Below are positions 47,715 to 56,763 of a DNA stretch of 64,000 bases, one piece after another. Numbering within the stretch: the first letter of the stretch is position 1; every line of letters starts with the position of its first letter. Both the position numbers and the translations under genes were made by a program. The notes under the pieces were generated by a model. The model searched no databases. It saw only the letters and a list, made by a program, of their open reading frames with translations, and was not told the origin of the DNA. The stretch comes from Pedococcus sp031456495 (GTDB taxonomy: Bacteria; Actinomycetota; Actinomycetes; Actinomycetales; Dermatophilaceae). The stretch covers positions 752,869-816,868 of the forward strand of contig NZ_JAVDUW010000003.1 of NCBI RefSeq assembly GCF_031456495.1, given 5' to 3'.

Positions 47715-48430
47715 GCGGTGCTCGCGGGCAGGATGCAGAACTCGTTGCCGGCCGGGTCGGTGAAGCTGGTCCACGGCAGGTCGCCCCAGTCGTGCTCGAG
47801 CCGGCGGGCGCCGAGCTCCTGCACGCGGGCGAACACCGCGTCGCGGTCGTCGGCGGCCTCCAGGCGCAGGTCGAGGTGCATCCGGTTCTTGTCCCGCTTC
47901 GGCTCGTCCTCGGGGAAGAACTCGAGTACGAGGCCACGACCGCTGGGGTGGCGCAGCGAGACCGGCTCGACGCCGTCGTACCGCTGCCAGCCGCTCAGCT
48001 CGGACCAGAACGACGCCACCTGCTCGGGGTCGCCGCCCAGGACGGGGATCGCGGCGACGGGGCCGGTGTCGCGGTAGCTCGGACGCGCCTCGAGGACGCA
48101 GAACGGGTGCCCCTCGGGGTCGGCCAGGACCACCCACGGCACGTCGCCCTGCCCGATGTCGGCGTGCGAGGCGCCCAGCGCGAGCAGGCGCTCGACGACG
48201 GCGTCCCGGTCCGGGCCGCCGTACAGGTCGAGGTGCAGCCTCGGAGCGGCGGTCGACGGGTGCCCGACGCGCTGGAAGCACAGGTCGAGGACGGGACCGC
48301 CCTCGACCGCCAGGCGCGTCTCGTAGCCCTCCGGCTCGTCGGTCAGGGTCGTGGCGCCGAGCGCGCGCTCCCAGAACCGGCCCAGGCGGCCGGGGTCTGC
48401 GGAGTCGACGACGACGTTCTCGAGGAACAT
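47711..48430 (-). CDS. two-domain VOC protein
   Basis: 239 residues from ATG 48430. Two VOC domains: about 1-115 (FLENVVVDSADPGRLGRFWE to WVVLADPEGHPFCVLE) and 120-239 (to TSFTDPAGNEFCILPAS). It resembles the duplicated VOC gene at 38.2 kb in layout but not closely in sequence. Substrate unknown. Coupled by a 4-base overlap to the UPF0225 gene downstream. Confidence 0.87.
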   Translation of the reverse strand: MFLENVVVDSADPGRLGRFWERALGATTLTDEPEGYETRLAVEGGPVLDLCFQRVGHPSTAAPRLHLDLYGGPDRDAVVERLLALGASHADIGQGDVPWVVLADPEGHPFCVLEARPSYRDTGPVAAIPVLGGDPEQVASFWSELSGWQRYDGVEPVSLRHPSGRGLVLEFFPEDEPKRDKNRMHLDLRLEAADDRDAVFARVQELGARRLEHDWGDLPWTSFTDPAGNEFCILPASTA

Positions 48431-48527
48431 GCCCCCGAGACTAGGGGGTCGGCCGAGGCCACGCGTCCACACCGGCCGACCGGTGCCCGGCATCGGCGCA
48501 GGTCGGAGCGCTGGGCGAGTGCCCGGG

Positions 48528-49199
48528 CTAGCGCTCCCCCGCCTCGCGCAGGCCGGGGTGCCCGGGCCAGGGGGCGTCGGCCGGGCGCAGCGTCGACCAG
48601 TCGAGGTCACGGGCGGCGAGCGCCGCCAGGGCTGCGATGGCCAGGGTCGCGTTGTGCACGCGCCCGGCGAGCACCGCGTCGCGGACCTCCTCGAGCGCGA
48701 CCCAGCGCACCGGCATACCCAGCTCCTCGCCGTCGCGGTCGTGGCGCTCGGCGTGGGGCACCTCCGCCAGGTCGCGGGCGAGGAAGATGCGCAGGCCCTC
48801 GTCGAGGCCCCCCGGGGAGCTCACGTAGTCGGCGAGGACGTTCCACGTCCCGGCGGTGAGGTCCGCCTCCTCGTGCAGCTCGCGGGCCGCGGCGAGGTGC
48901 GGCGCCTCCCCGTCGACGTCGAGCAGGCCAGCGGGGATCTCCCACTCGAACGCCCGTACCGGGTGCCGGTACTGCTGGATCAGGCAGATCCGGCCCCGCT
49001 CGTCGAGTGCGGCGACGGCCACGGCGCCGGGGTGGCGCACGTACTCACGGGTGACCTCGCCGGCCTCACCGAGGTCGACGCGGTCGCGCACGACGTCGCA
49101 CACGAGGCCGTGCATCGCCACCTCGGTGGAGACGACGGGACGGCCCTCGAACCGGTCGGCGAGCTCGCCGGCAGGCCCCTCGGCGCCCGTTGCGTCCAC
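48528..49199 (-). CDS. Nudix hydrolase, ADP-ribose pyrophosphatase-like
   Basis: 223 residues from GTG 49199, three bases after the pyrG stop. Nudix box GLLDVDGEAPHLAAARELHEEADL pattern (GX5EX7REUXEEXGU) lies about residues 91-114. The preceding IQQYRHPVRAFEWEIPAG is typical of ADP-ribose pyrophosphatases, which clear ADP-ribose and related nucleotides. The pyrG-Nudix order is the same in Mycobacterium tuberculosis (Rv1699-Rv1700). Intact. Confidence 0.93.
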   Translation of the reverse strand: MDATGAEGPAGELADRFEGRPVVSTEVAMHGLVCDVVRDRVDLGEAGEVTREYVRHPGAVAVAALDERGRICLIQQYRHPVRAFEWEIPAGLLDVDGEAPHLAAARELHEEADLTAGTWNVLADYVSSPGGLDEGLRIFLARDLAEVPHAERHDRDGEELGMPVRWVALEEVRDAVLAGRVHNATLAIAALAALAARDLDWSTLRPADAPWPGHPGLREAGER

Positions 49200-49202
49200 C
49201 GG

Positions 49203-50909
49203 TCAGGCGTTCGCGTCGGCGGCGACCTTGGGCCGCTCGACCTCGACGAGCCGCGAGGCACGCTGCGCGTCGAGGGCAGCACCCACGAGCCCCGCGAAGA
49301 GCGGGTGCGCGCGGTGCGGCCGCGACTTGAACTCCGGGTGCGCCTGGGTCGCCACGTAGTACGGGTGCTCGCCGCGGTCGAGCTCGACGAACTCCACCAG
49401 GCCCCACTCGGGGTGGGTGCCGCTGACGACGAGGCCGGCCTTGGTGAGCTGGTCGAGGTACTCGTTGTTGACCTCGTAGCGGTGGCGGTGGCGCTCGGTG
49501 GCGGTGGTCGAGCCGTACGCCTCGGCGACGATCGAGCCGTCGAGCAGCTTGGCCTCCTGCGCGCCGAGGCGCATCGTGCCGCCCAGGTCGCCGGCGCCCT
49601 CGACGAACGCCTTCTGCTCCTCCATGGTCGCGATGACCGGGGCGGGCGTCTGCGGGTCGAACTCGGTCGAGCTCGCACCCTCGATGCCGGCGACGTTGCG
49701 GGCGTACTCGATCACCATGCACTGCAGGCCGAGGCAGATGCCCAGGGTCGGCACCTGGCGCTCGCGGGCCCAGCGCAGCGCGCCGACCTTGCCCTCGATG
49801 CCGCGCACGCCGAAGCCGCCGGGGACGAGCACCGCGTCGACCCCGCCGAGCGCCTTCTGGGCGCCGAGCTCGGTCTGGCACTCGTCGCTGGCGACCCAGC
49901 GGATCGCGACCTTGGCGTCGTGGTGGAAGCCGCCGGCGCGCAGCGCCTCGGTGACCGAGAGGTAGGCGTCGGGCAGGTCGATGTACTTGCCGACGAGGGC
50001 GATCTCGACCTCGTGCTCGGGGTTGTGCACCCGGCGCAGCAGCTCGTCCCAGTCGTGCCAGTCGACGTCCCGGAACGGCAGGCCGAGGCGGCGGATGACG
50101 TACGCGTCCAGGCCCTCCTTGTGCAGGACCTTCGGGATGTCGTAGATGCTGGGAGCGTCGACGGCCGCGGCACAGGCCTCGGTGTCGACGTCGCACATGA
50201 GCGAGATCTTGCGCTTGATGCCCTCGGGGATCTCGCGGTCGGCGCGCAGCACGAGCCCGTCGGGCTGGATGCCGACCTGGCGGAGCGCTGCGACCGAGTG
50301 CTGCGTGGGCTTGGTCTTGAGCTCGCCGCTGGGCGCGAGGTACGGCACGAGCGAGACGTGCAGGAAGAAGACGTTGTCGCGGCCCACGTCGTGGCGGACC
50401 TGGCGGGCGGCCTCGAGGAACGGCAGGGACTCGATGTCGCCGACGGTGCCGCCGATCTCGGTGATGATCACGTCGGGCGCGTCGGCGCTGCTGACGCCCG
50501 CGCTGCCGGCGGCCTGCGCACGCATGCGGGCCTTGATCTCGTTGGTGATGTGCGGGATCACCTGGACCGTGTCGCCGAGGTACTCGCCGCGGCGCTCCTT
50601 GGCGATGACGTCGCTGTAGACCTGGCCGGTCGTGACGTTCGCCTTGCCCACGAGCGGCACGTCGAGGAAGCGCTCGTAGTGGCCGATGTCGAGGTCGGTC
50701 TCGGCCCCGTCGTCGGTGACGAACACCTCACCGTGCTGGAACGGGTTCATCGTCCCGGGATCCACGTTGAGGTAGGGATCGAGCTTCTGCATCGTGACCC
50801 GCAGGCCGCGGGCGCGGAGCAGGTGTCCGAGGCTGGAAGCCGTGAGGCCCTTGCCGAGCGAAGAGGCAACGCCCCCGGTCACGAAGATGTGTTTCGTCTG
50901 CTCCACCAC
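49203..50909 (-). CDS. pyrG: CTP synthase
   Basis: 568 residues if the first of two adjacent GTG codons (50909/50906) is used. It aminates UTP to CTP with glutamine. N-terminal synthetase: TKHIFVTGGVASSLGKGLTA and EIGGTVGDIESLPFLEA. C-terminal class I amidotransferase: PGGFGVRG, nucleophile Cys in LGICLGLQCMVIEYARN, and HPEFKSRP with the His/Glu pair. Intact. It completes pyrimidine nucleotide synthesis but is unlinked to the pyr operon. No strong ribosome binding site is visible. Confidence 0.98.
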   Translation of the reverse strand: MVEQTKHIFVTGGVASSLGKGLTASSLGHLLRARGLRVTMQKLDPYLNVDPGTMNPFQHGEVFVTDDGAETDLDIGHYERFLDVPLVGKANVTTGQVYSDVIAKERRGEYLGDTVQVIPHITNEIKARMRAQAAGSAGVSSADAPDVIITEIGGTVGDIESLPFLEAARQVRHDVGRDNVFFLHVSLVPYLAPSGELKTKPTQHSVAALRQVGIQPDGLVLRADREIPEGIKRKISLMCDVDTEACAAAVDAPSIYDIPKVLHKEGLDAYVIRRLGLPFRDVDWHDWDELLRRVHNPEHEVEIALVGKYIDLPDAYLSVTEALRAGGFHHDAKVAIRWVASDECQTELGAQKALGGVDAVLVPGGFGVRGIEGKVGALRWARERQVPTLGICLGLQCMVIEYARNVAGIEGASSTEFDPQTPAPVIATMEEQKAFVEGAGDLGGTMRLGAQEAKLLDGSIVAEAYGSTTATERHRHRYEVNNEYLDQLTKAGLVVSGTHPEWGLVEFVELDRGEHPYYVATQAHPEFKSRPHRAHPLFAGLVGAALDAQRASRLVEVERPKVAADANA

Positions 50910-50920
50910 GGGATTCAAGC

Positions 50921-52033
50921 CTACGTCATCCGGAGCATGCCTCGGTACCACTCGTGCCAGCGACGCGCCGTCTGCTCGCCGTCGTCCCACGATCCGGCCC
51001 GTTCGCGGCCCGCCTCCACCGCCGCGCGGCGGGCCTCCGGGTCGCCGAGGTATGCCGTGACGGCTTGCGCGACGGCTGCCGCGTCACCGACCGGCACGAG
51101 CGTGCCGGCCCCTTCCACGAGGTCGCGCAGCCCGCCGGTGTCGGTCGCCACGACGGGCACGCCCGCCGCCATCGCCTCCTGGACGACCAGGGCCCGCGCC
51201 TCCCAGCGGGACGTGAGCACGAACACGTCGGCGGCCCGCAGCCACGCGTCCGGGTCCGCCTGCGGCCCCACGAAGTGGACGGGGAGCCCGTCCCGCCCGG
51301 CTCGCTGCGACAGCCGGGCGAGCAGGAGCTGGTCGCCACCGCCGACGACCACCCAGACGGCCTGCGGGACGAACGCGCCGGTCGCCTCGACGAGCGTGTC
51401 GAGGTCCTTCTGCGGCGCGATGCGGGCCACGGTGACGACCAGCCGCACACCGTCAGTGGCGTCGATGCCGTTCTCGCGCAACAGGTCCCGCGCCAGGGTC
51501 CGGCGCTCCCCGTCGTCGGCGGGTGTCGTGGACAAGAGGGTGGGCACCCGCGGCGAGGGGACCGCCGCCAGCCGCGCGTCGCGCGCCCCGAGGCGACGCG
51601 CCTCGGCGACCAGGTCGCTGCTCGCCCCCGTCACGAGGTCGGCCCGACGGGCCACGACCCGCTGGGCGAGGTCGAGCAGCCGGCGGCGCCAGCCCCTCGC
51701 GAGGACGGCGTTGTGCTGGCTCACGACCACCGGGGTGCGCAGTCCCAGGGTCGCCACGACGCCGACGAGGCCGGCCTGGTGGCCGTGGGCGTGCAGCACG
51801 TCTGCGGAGCCTGCGGTGCGCCGGATGGTGCGCAGGGAGCGGAGGGCTCCGCGGACGCCACCGTCTCCCCCGGGCCACGCCACCAGCGCGTCGGGCAGCC
51901 CGAAGGTGCTCGCCGTGAGGCGGTCGGTGACGACCGCGACGTCGTCGCCCAGGGCACGCAGGTCCCGGCTGAGCTCGACCACGTGGGTGCCGATGCCGCC
52001 GGTGCTGCGACCGAGCAGCTGGACGACCCTCAC
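50921..52033 (-). CDS. family 4 glycosyltransferase
   Basis: 370 residues from GTG 52033, overlapping the MurJ-like gene by 4 bases. GT-B fold: N-terminal GGIGTHVVELSRDLRALGDD, then DVLHAHGHQAG; C-terminal domain VARIAPQKDLDTLVEA and the EX7E catalytic motif in EARALVVQEAMAAGVPVVAT. Retaining enzymes of this type move a hexose or similar sugar from a nucleotide donor to lipid or glycan acceptors. The acceptor is unknown; coupling to a lipid flippase and a phospho-sugar transferase suggests a lipid-linked glycan. Confidence 0.9.
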   Translation of the reverse strand: MRVVQLLGRSTGGIGTHVVELSRDLRALGDDVAVVTDRLTASTFGLPDALVAWPGGDGGVRGALRSLRTIRRTAGSADVLHAHGHQAGLVGVVATLGLRTPVVVSQHNAVLARGWRRRLLDLAQRVVARRADLVTGASSDLVAEARRLGARDARLAAVPSPRVPTLLSTTPADDGERRTLARDLLRENGIDATDGVRLVVTVARIAPQKDLDTLVEATGAFVPQAVWVVVGGGDQLLLARLSQRAGRDGLPVHFVGPQADPDAWLRAADVFVLTSRWEARALVVQEAMAAGVPVVATDTGGLRDLVEGAGTLVPVGDAAAVAQAVTAYLGDPEARRAAVEAGRERAGSWDDGEQTARRWHEWYRGMLRMT

Positions 52034-53709
52034 GCAGCCCCTCCGCGGCGACGGCGACGGCCCCGCTCACGCAGCGCCTGCACCGAGCGCCGGTCCCCCA
52101 CCGCCATCACGAGGAGGTACGACAGGCCGGTCAGGATCGCCACGGCCACGCCCACCGCGAGGGAGGAGACCACGCCCTGCGGCTGCATCGACCGGGCCAC
52201 AGCGTCACCGACCCCGAACCCGACCGCGACGCCGACGAGCGCGGTGCCCAGCGTGCGGCCGCTGCCGGCCAGCGCCTCCGGACCCCACGCCTGCCGCACC
52301 AGCAGGGCGAGCACGGCGGCAGACAGGGTCATGCCCACCGTCGAGGAGACGCCGAGGACCCCGAGCGTGGACGCGGCGCTGGACCCCTCCGGCAGCAGCG
52401 CGATCGGGCCGAGTGCCGTGACCGCCCACCCGGCGGCGACCGCGAGGGCGGCGTAGAGCGGGCGCCCGCGGACGTACAGGGCGCGGGTGAGCAGCGCCGC
52501 CACCGCGAAGCCCACGACCCCGGGAGCGTATGCCGAGAGGGCGCCGGGGAGCGCGGCCAGTGCGTCCGCGCCGGAGCCCCTCGTACCGGGGGTCGCCCCA
52601 CGGGCACCGGGGTCGATCGAGTGGAAGAACTCCCCGACCGGCTGGGCGACCGCCATCAGCACCGCCGCCGCGCCCGACACCAGCAGCAGGATCCCGCGCA
52701 GGCTGCGGGCGAGGGTGTCGCGTGCGGCCGTCCCGGGGAGGAGCTCGGCGTCGGCGGACTCCGCCGCAGCCGTGTGCGCCAGTGCGGGGAACGCCGACGT
52801 CGCGATCGGCACCGCGAGCACGGCATACGGGAGCAGGTAGACGGCCTGGACGTAGGAGTACACGTTGACCGCGCCGACGGCGTCGGTGCGGTGGTGGGTG
52901 ACCCAGAGGGTGGCCAGCACCGCACCCTGCTGGGCGAGCAGCGCCACGACGCCCGCACCGGCGAGCGACCGGGCACGGCGCGCCGCCCCGTCGGGGAAGC
53001 GCAGGGTGGGCCGCAGCCGCACGCCCGCCCGCAGGGTCGGGACGATCAGCGGCAGGCTGAGTACCACGACGCCGAGCGTGGTGCCGCCGGCGAGCACCCA
53101 CACCGCACCGTCGGACACGGTGGACGCGGTCGTCGCCGACGTGTCGACCAGCTGGCCGTAGGTCAGGTAGGACGCGATGACGACGAGGCTGGACAGCAGC
53201 GGGGCGAGCGCCGCCGCGAGGAACCGGCGCCGGGCCTGCAGGACGCCGCTGAGCACGATGCCGACGCCGTAGAGCAGGACCTGCGGGGCGAACAGCACGA
53301 GCATGTGCCGGCCGAGGGTCGCCTCGGGCCCGGACGCACCGGCTCCGAGCAGGGCGCGGCTCAACCACGGCGACGCGAGGGCGAGCAGCAGGCTGAGCGG
53401 CAGCAGCACCACGACGGCCCACGACAGCAGGGCCGAGGCGGTCTCGTCCGCCTCCCGCTCCCTGCCGAGCCCGAGCTGGCCGGCGATGAGCGGCACGGCG
53501 ACCGCGGCGAGCACACCCCCGGCGGCGACCTCGTAGACGACGTTGGGGACGAGGTTCACGGTCTGGTAGACGTCGCCGACGCTCGTCGTGCCGACGTTCT
53601 GGGAGAACACCAGCGTCCGGGCGAAGCCGGCGATGCGGCTCAGCAGCGTGGCGACGGCGATGATGCCGGCCGCACGCGCGATGGAGGTCCCGACGGACGT
53701 CGCGGTCAC
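52030..53709 (-). CDS. MurJ-like lipid flippase (MVF/MOP superfamily)
   Basis: 559 residues from GTG 53709, overlapping genes on both sides by 4 bases. About 14 membrane helices are apparent. The start LLSRIAGFARTLVFSQNVG and LVPNVVYEVAAGGVLAAVAV match MurJ/MviN-type lipid II flippases (SRxxGxxR, PNxxxxxxxxG), and VPIATSAFPALAHTAA corresponds to the second-lobe FPxL motif. Actinobacteria normally carry an essential MurJ elsewhere, so this may be a paralogue for another lipid-linked sugar. It lacks the pseudokinase tail of mycobacterial MviN. Confidence 0.87.
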   Translation of the reverse strand: MTATSVGTSIARAAGIIAVATLLSRIAGFARTLVFSQNVGTTSVGDVYQTVNLVPNVVYEVAAGGVLAAVAVPLIAGQLGLGREREADETASALLSWAVVVLLPLSLLLALASPWLSRALLGAGASGPEATLGRHMLVLFAPQVLLYGVGIVLSGVLQARRRFLAAALAPLLSSLVVIASYLTYGQLVDTSATTASTVSDGAVWVLAGGTTLGVVVLSLPLIVPTLRAGVRLRPTLRFPDGAARRARSLAGAGVVALLAQQGAVLATLWVTHHRTDAVGAVNVYSYVQAVYLLPYAVLAVPIATSAFPALAHTAAAESADAELLPGTAARDTLARSLRGILLLVSGAAAVLMAVAQPVGEFFHSIDPGARGATPGTRGSGADALAALPGALSAYAPGVVGFAVAALLTRALYVRGRPLYAALAVAAGWAVTALGPIALLPEGSSAASTLGVLGVSSTVGMTLSAAVLALLVRQAWGPEALAGSGRTLGTALVGVAVGFGVGDAVARSMQPQGVVSSLAVGVAVAILTGLSYLLVMAVGDRRSVQALRERGRRRRRGGAA

Positions 53710-54551
53710 GGGCGCCCCAGGGCGTCCAGCTCGCGCAGCACGGGTGTCGACTCTATGACCCTCGTGAAGGACACCTTCTCCGAGGCGAGGGTGAGCCCGA
53801 CCAGCACCGCCAGGGCGGCCCAGCGCCCGCGACGCCCGGCACCCTGCACCAGGGCGGTGCCCAAGAGTGCCCCGGCGGCGTTGGCACCGGTGTCGCCGAG
53901 CATCGACTCCCCCGCCAGGTCGGGACGCAGCAGGCCGACCGCTGCGCCGGCGGCCGAGGCCCCGGCCACCGCCGACCGGGGGCGCGTCGCCGCCAGGGCG
54001 CCGAGCGCGAGGGTGACCTTGAGCGCGCGACCAGGGCGCAGGTCGAGCAGGTTGAGCAGGTTCGCGGTGCCGGCCACGACCGCTCCGCCCACGAGGGTGT
54101 CCAGCGTGCTGGGGCTGTCCGGCCGTCCGCTGTCGTGCCGTCCTCGGTCCGGCCGCCCGCGGTCCACCAGGGCGGCCGTCGCCAGGCCGGTGACGCCGAG
54201 CCCCAGCACCTTGACCGCCCCGGTCGTGACCTGACCCCGCGCCAGGGCTCCGAGGTGGCCGCGCAGGCCCTTGCTGCTGGAGTCGCCGGCGAGGTCGTCG
54301 AGCGCGCCGAGGGCGGCTGCGGCGGTCGTCGCCAGGACCGGCCCGGGCCCGCCGCCGAGGAGGGCGGCGCCGGTGGCCGCGCCGACGGCATACGCGGGGC
54401 CCTCGAGGAGCGTCACCGGGCGCCCGGCGTGGTTCGTCCGCTCCCAGCGGTCCGGGCCGCCGGGCGGCGCGGCGCGCAGCGCTCGCAGGGCCAGCGCCCC
54501 GGCGACGCCGGCGACGAGGCCGGGGACCAGTCCGGGCACGGGGGCGCGCAC
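53706..54551 (-). CDS. MraY/WecA-like phospho-sugar transferase homologue (PNPT superfamily)
   Basis: 281 residues from GTG 54551. Strongly hydrophobic with about 8-9 short helices. PNPT-type motifs are visible: DDLAGD (85-90, metal/catalytic Asp pair), NLLNLLDLRPGRALK (164-178, like NxxNxxDGLxGLA) and GDTGANAAGALLG (219-231, like GDxGSxxLG). It is shorter than MraY (about 360) and has an Asp/Arg/Gly-rich linker of about 20 residues at 130-150. It may attach a sugar-1-phosphate to a polyprenyl phosphate, or be a non-catalytic relative. It begins the PNPT-MurJ-GT4 set, 6 bases after steB. Confidence 0.75.
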   Translation of the reverse strand: MRAPVPGLVPGLVAGVAGALALRALRAAPPGGPDRWERTNHAGRPVTLLEGPAYAVGAATGAALLGGGPGPVLATTAAAALGALDDLAGDSSSKGLRGHLGALARGQVTTGAVKVLGLGVTGLATAALVDRGRPDRGRHDSGRPDSPSTLDTLVGGAVVAGTANLLNLLDLRPGRALKVTLALGALAATRPRSAVAGASAAGAAVGLLRPDLAGESMLGDTGANAAGALLGTALVQGAGRRGRWAALAVLVGLTLASEKVSFTRVIESTPVLRELDALGRP

Positions 54552-54557
54552 GACTGC

Positions 54558-55496
54558 CTACTTCGTGGCCAGCTGCGGGAACGCGGCGGCGGCGTCGGCG
54601 GCCAGGCCGTACTGCCCGGCGCGGCCCGCCTCCTGCTCGAGCAGGCCGAAGACCACGCTCGCCTGGCCCATCGGCAGGTCGACGTCGTCGACGGTCGACA
54701 GCTGCTTGGCGAGGTCGCCGTCGGCGCGCGCGGTCGTGACCACGGACGCGGCATTCGTCGCCTTGGGGTCCAGGCTCGGGGCCACGAGGACGGCACCGGC
54801 GCCGGCGTCGTCGAGCGCACCGGCGAGCTTGGCGAGGGCGGTCGCGCGGTTCGTGCGGTCGTCGGCGCTGTTGCCGGCGACCGGGCCGCCCACGACGACG
54901 GCGACCGTGGACGGGACGACGGTGCCGGAGTACTTGACCAGCTCGCCGGTGCGCAGCGACTCCAGGGTCGCGCGCGCTCCCTGCGCCGTGGAACCGGCCT
55001 TGGTCAGCACCGACCGCGCGAGCACGGCGTTGATGACGTCGCTGCCGCCCTCGTCGACCGGCACGCCCACGCCGCTGGCGAGGTTCGAGCCGAGCGTCGC
55101 CCGGAAGGTCGCCTTGTCGGGGTCGACCCAGGCGTCCTGCACGGTGACGGTGGACCCGATCTTCGCGCCGGCGGCGGCGAGCGTCGCACTGGTCGACTTG
55201 ACGACGCCCTGGTCGGCGCCGGGCAGCACGATCACGCTGACGGTGGTGTCGGTGAGGCGGCCGGCCAGGAGGCTGCGGTTGCTCGCCTCGGTGAAGTCGT
55301 CGCGCGCCTTGGTGGCCTTGTCCGCGGCGTCGAGCTCGGTCCGCAGGGCGGCCTTGTCGGTGCGCAGGTTCTTCACCTCCGACGTCAGGGTGTTGCCCAG
55401 GTCCTCCTTGAGGGGGCCGGCACCGAGCACGATCCCCACGGCCAGGGCCAGGAAGATCGAGACGATGGAGACGAGGTGGTAGCGGAAGTCGATCAC
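54558..55496 (-). CDS. steB: SteB / MctB-family envelope protein
   Basis: 312 residues from GTG/ATG 55496, overlapping the steA stop by 4 bases. Signature start IDFRYHLVSIVSIFLALAVG with one membrane helix (about 7-27), a coiled coil (about 36-70, KEDLGNTLTSEVKNLRTDKA onward), and an exported alpha/beta domain rich in Val/Ala/Thr. The homologue in Mycobacterium (Rv1698) was called a copper-export porin MctB; in Corynebacterium the SteA-SteB pair acts in cell separation with RipC-FtsEX. The pairing with steA here favours the second role. Confidence 0.88.
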   Translation of the reverse strand: MIDFRYHLVSIVSIFLALAVGIVLGAGPLKEDLGNTLTSEVKNLRTDKAALRTELDAADKATKARDDFTEASNRSLLAGRLTDTTVSVIVLPGADQGVVKSTSATLAAAGAKIGSTVTVQDAWVDPDKATFRATLGSNLASGVGVPVDEGGSDVINAVLARSVLTKAGSTAQGARATLESLRTGELVKYSGTVVPSTVAVVVGGPVAGNSADDRTNRATALAKLAGALDDAGAGAVLVAPSLDPKATNAASVVTTARADGDLAKQLSTVDDVDLPMGQASVVFGLLEQEAGRAGQYGLAADAAAAFPQLATK

Positions 55497-56677
55497 GTGA
55501 CAGTTCCTACGACGAAGGACCAGAGGTCATCCCAGCGGGCCGCGAGCACCTGGAGCAGGGCCCGCCCGCCGGTCGTCGACCACAGCGCGGCGAACAGCGC
55601 GCTGAGGCCCACGAGGAGCATGAAGATGAGGGTGAGGTTGGAGATCCGCGAGCGGTAGAGCCGGCTCACGCCCTTGGCGTCGACGAGCTTGCCGCCCACC
55701 CGCAGCCGGGTGAGGAAGGTGCTCGCCATGCCGCTGCGGCCCTTGTCGAGGAACTCCACGAGCGTGGCGTGCGTGCCGACGGCGACGATGAGCTCGGCGC
55801 CCTTGTCGTCGGCGAGCAGCATCGCGACGTCCTCACTGGTGCCGGTCGCCGGGAAGACCACCGGCTCGACGCCCAGCCGGCGCACGCGCTCGAGCCCGGG
55901 GGCGTTGCCGTCCCGGTAGGCGTGGACGACGATCTCGGCCCCGCAGCGCAGCGCCGCGTCGGACACCGAGTCCATGTCGCCGACGATCATGTCGGGCTTG
56001 AGGCCCTCCTCGATGAGGGCGTCCGCTCCCCCGTCGACGCCCACGAGCACCGGCCGGTACTCGCGGATGTAGCTGCGGAGGGTCTTGAGGTCCTCCTTGT
56101 AGTGGTACCCGCGGACCACGATGAGCGCGTGCCTGCCGTCGAGGTCGGTCGTGATGTCGGGGACGCCGACGCCGTCGAGCAGCAGCTCACGCTCCCGGCG
56201 CAGGTACTCCATGGTGTTCGCGGCGAACGCCTCGAGCTGCACGGCGAGCCCGGCGCGGGCCTCGGTCATCGCGGCCTGCACGAGCTCCTCGTCGAAGGCC
56301 TGGCCGCGGGCGACGACGGTGTCCTCGACCCAGACCTCTCCGCCCTCGATGCGCACCTGCTGGCCCTCGTGCAGGTCGTGCATGACGTCACGACCGACGT
56401 TGTCGACGAGCGGGATGCCCGCCTCGACGAGGATCTCCGGGCCGAGGTTGGGGTAGCGACCGCTGATCGAGGGCGAGGCGTTGACGACCGCGGCGGGGCG
56501 GCACGCGAGCAACGCCTCGGCACTGACCTTGTCGATGTCCTGGTGGTCGATCACCGCGATCTCGCCGGGCCGCAGCCGCTTGGTGAGGTTCTTGGTGCGG
56601 GCGTCGACGCGGACCGGCCCGCGGACCCCCGGGCTCTCGGGGACACGGGCGCGCTGGCGTGGGATCTTCAGTGGCAT
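55493..56677 (-). CDS. steA: SteA, thiamin-pyrophosphokinase-like cell-separation protein
   Basis: 394 residues from ATG 56677. An N-terminal domain (DARTKNLTKRLRPGEIAVID, then HQDIDKVSAEALLACRPAAV) is followed by a TPK-like domain (about 205-300: VGVDGGADALIEEGLKPDMI, then VGDMDSVSD) and a C-terminal membrane helix (about 345-367) with a short end. The TPK fold probably no longer makes thiamin pyrophosphate. In Corynebacterium it partners SteB in cytokinesis. The recN-steA-steB order is as in mycobacteria (Rv1696-Rv1698). Confidence 0.9.
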   Translation of the reverse strand: MPLKIPRQRARVPESPGVRGPVRVDARTKNLTKRLRPGEIAVIDHQDIDKVSAEALLACRPAAVVNASPSISGRYPNLGPEILVEAGIPLVDNVGRDVMHDLHEGQQVRIEGGEVWVEDTVVARGQAFDEELVQAAMTEARAGLAVQLEAFAANTMEYLRRERELLLDGVGVPDITTDLDGRHALIVVRGYHYKEDLKTLRSYIREYRPVLVGVDGGADALIEEGLKPDMIVGDMDSVSDAALRCGAEIVVHAYRDGNAPGLERVRRLGVEPVVFPATGTSEDVAMLLADDKGAELIVAVGTHATLVEFLDKGRSGMASTFLTRLRVGGKLVDAKGVSRLYRSRISNLTLIFMLLVGLSALFAALWSTTGGRALLQVLAARWDDLWSFVVGTVT

Positions 56678-56763
56678 CGTTCGTTCATCCTCCCATGGTG
56701 GGAGCAGCCGGCCGTGCGCCCCACGCGGGCGATGTGGGGTGTCTCGCGTTCGTCCGGACGGGG

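Noticed and set aside
48507..48535. Hairpin at the end of the Nudix gene
   Set aside because: AGCGCT repeats and a GGGC/GCCC inner stem can pair only with a 5-base bulge, and the structure includes the stop codon; unconvincing.
48351..52421. Very long open frame (over 1300 codons) on the plus strand opposite Nudix, pyrG and the glycosyltransferase
   Set aside because: It is the antisense shadow of well-identified genes; high GC makes stops rare in the opposite strand. The translation has no recognisable domain and is Arg/Gly/Ala/Val biased.
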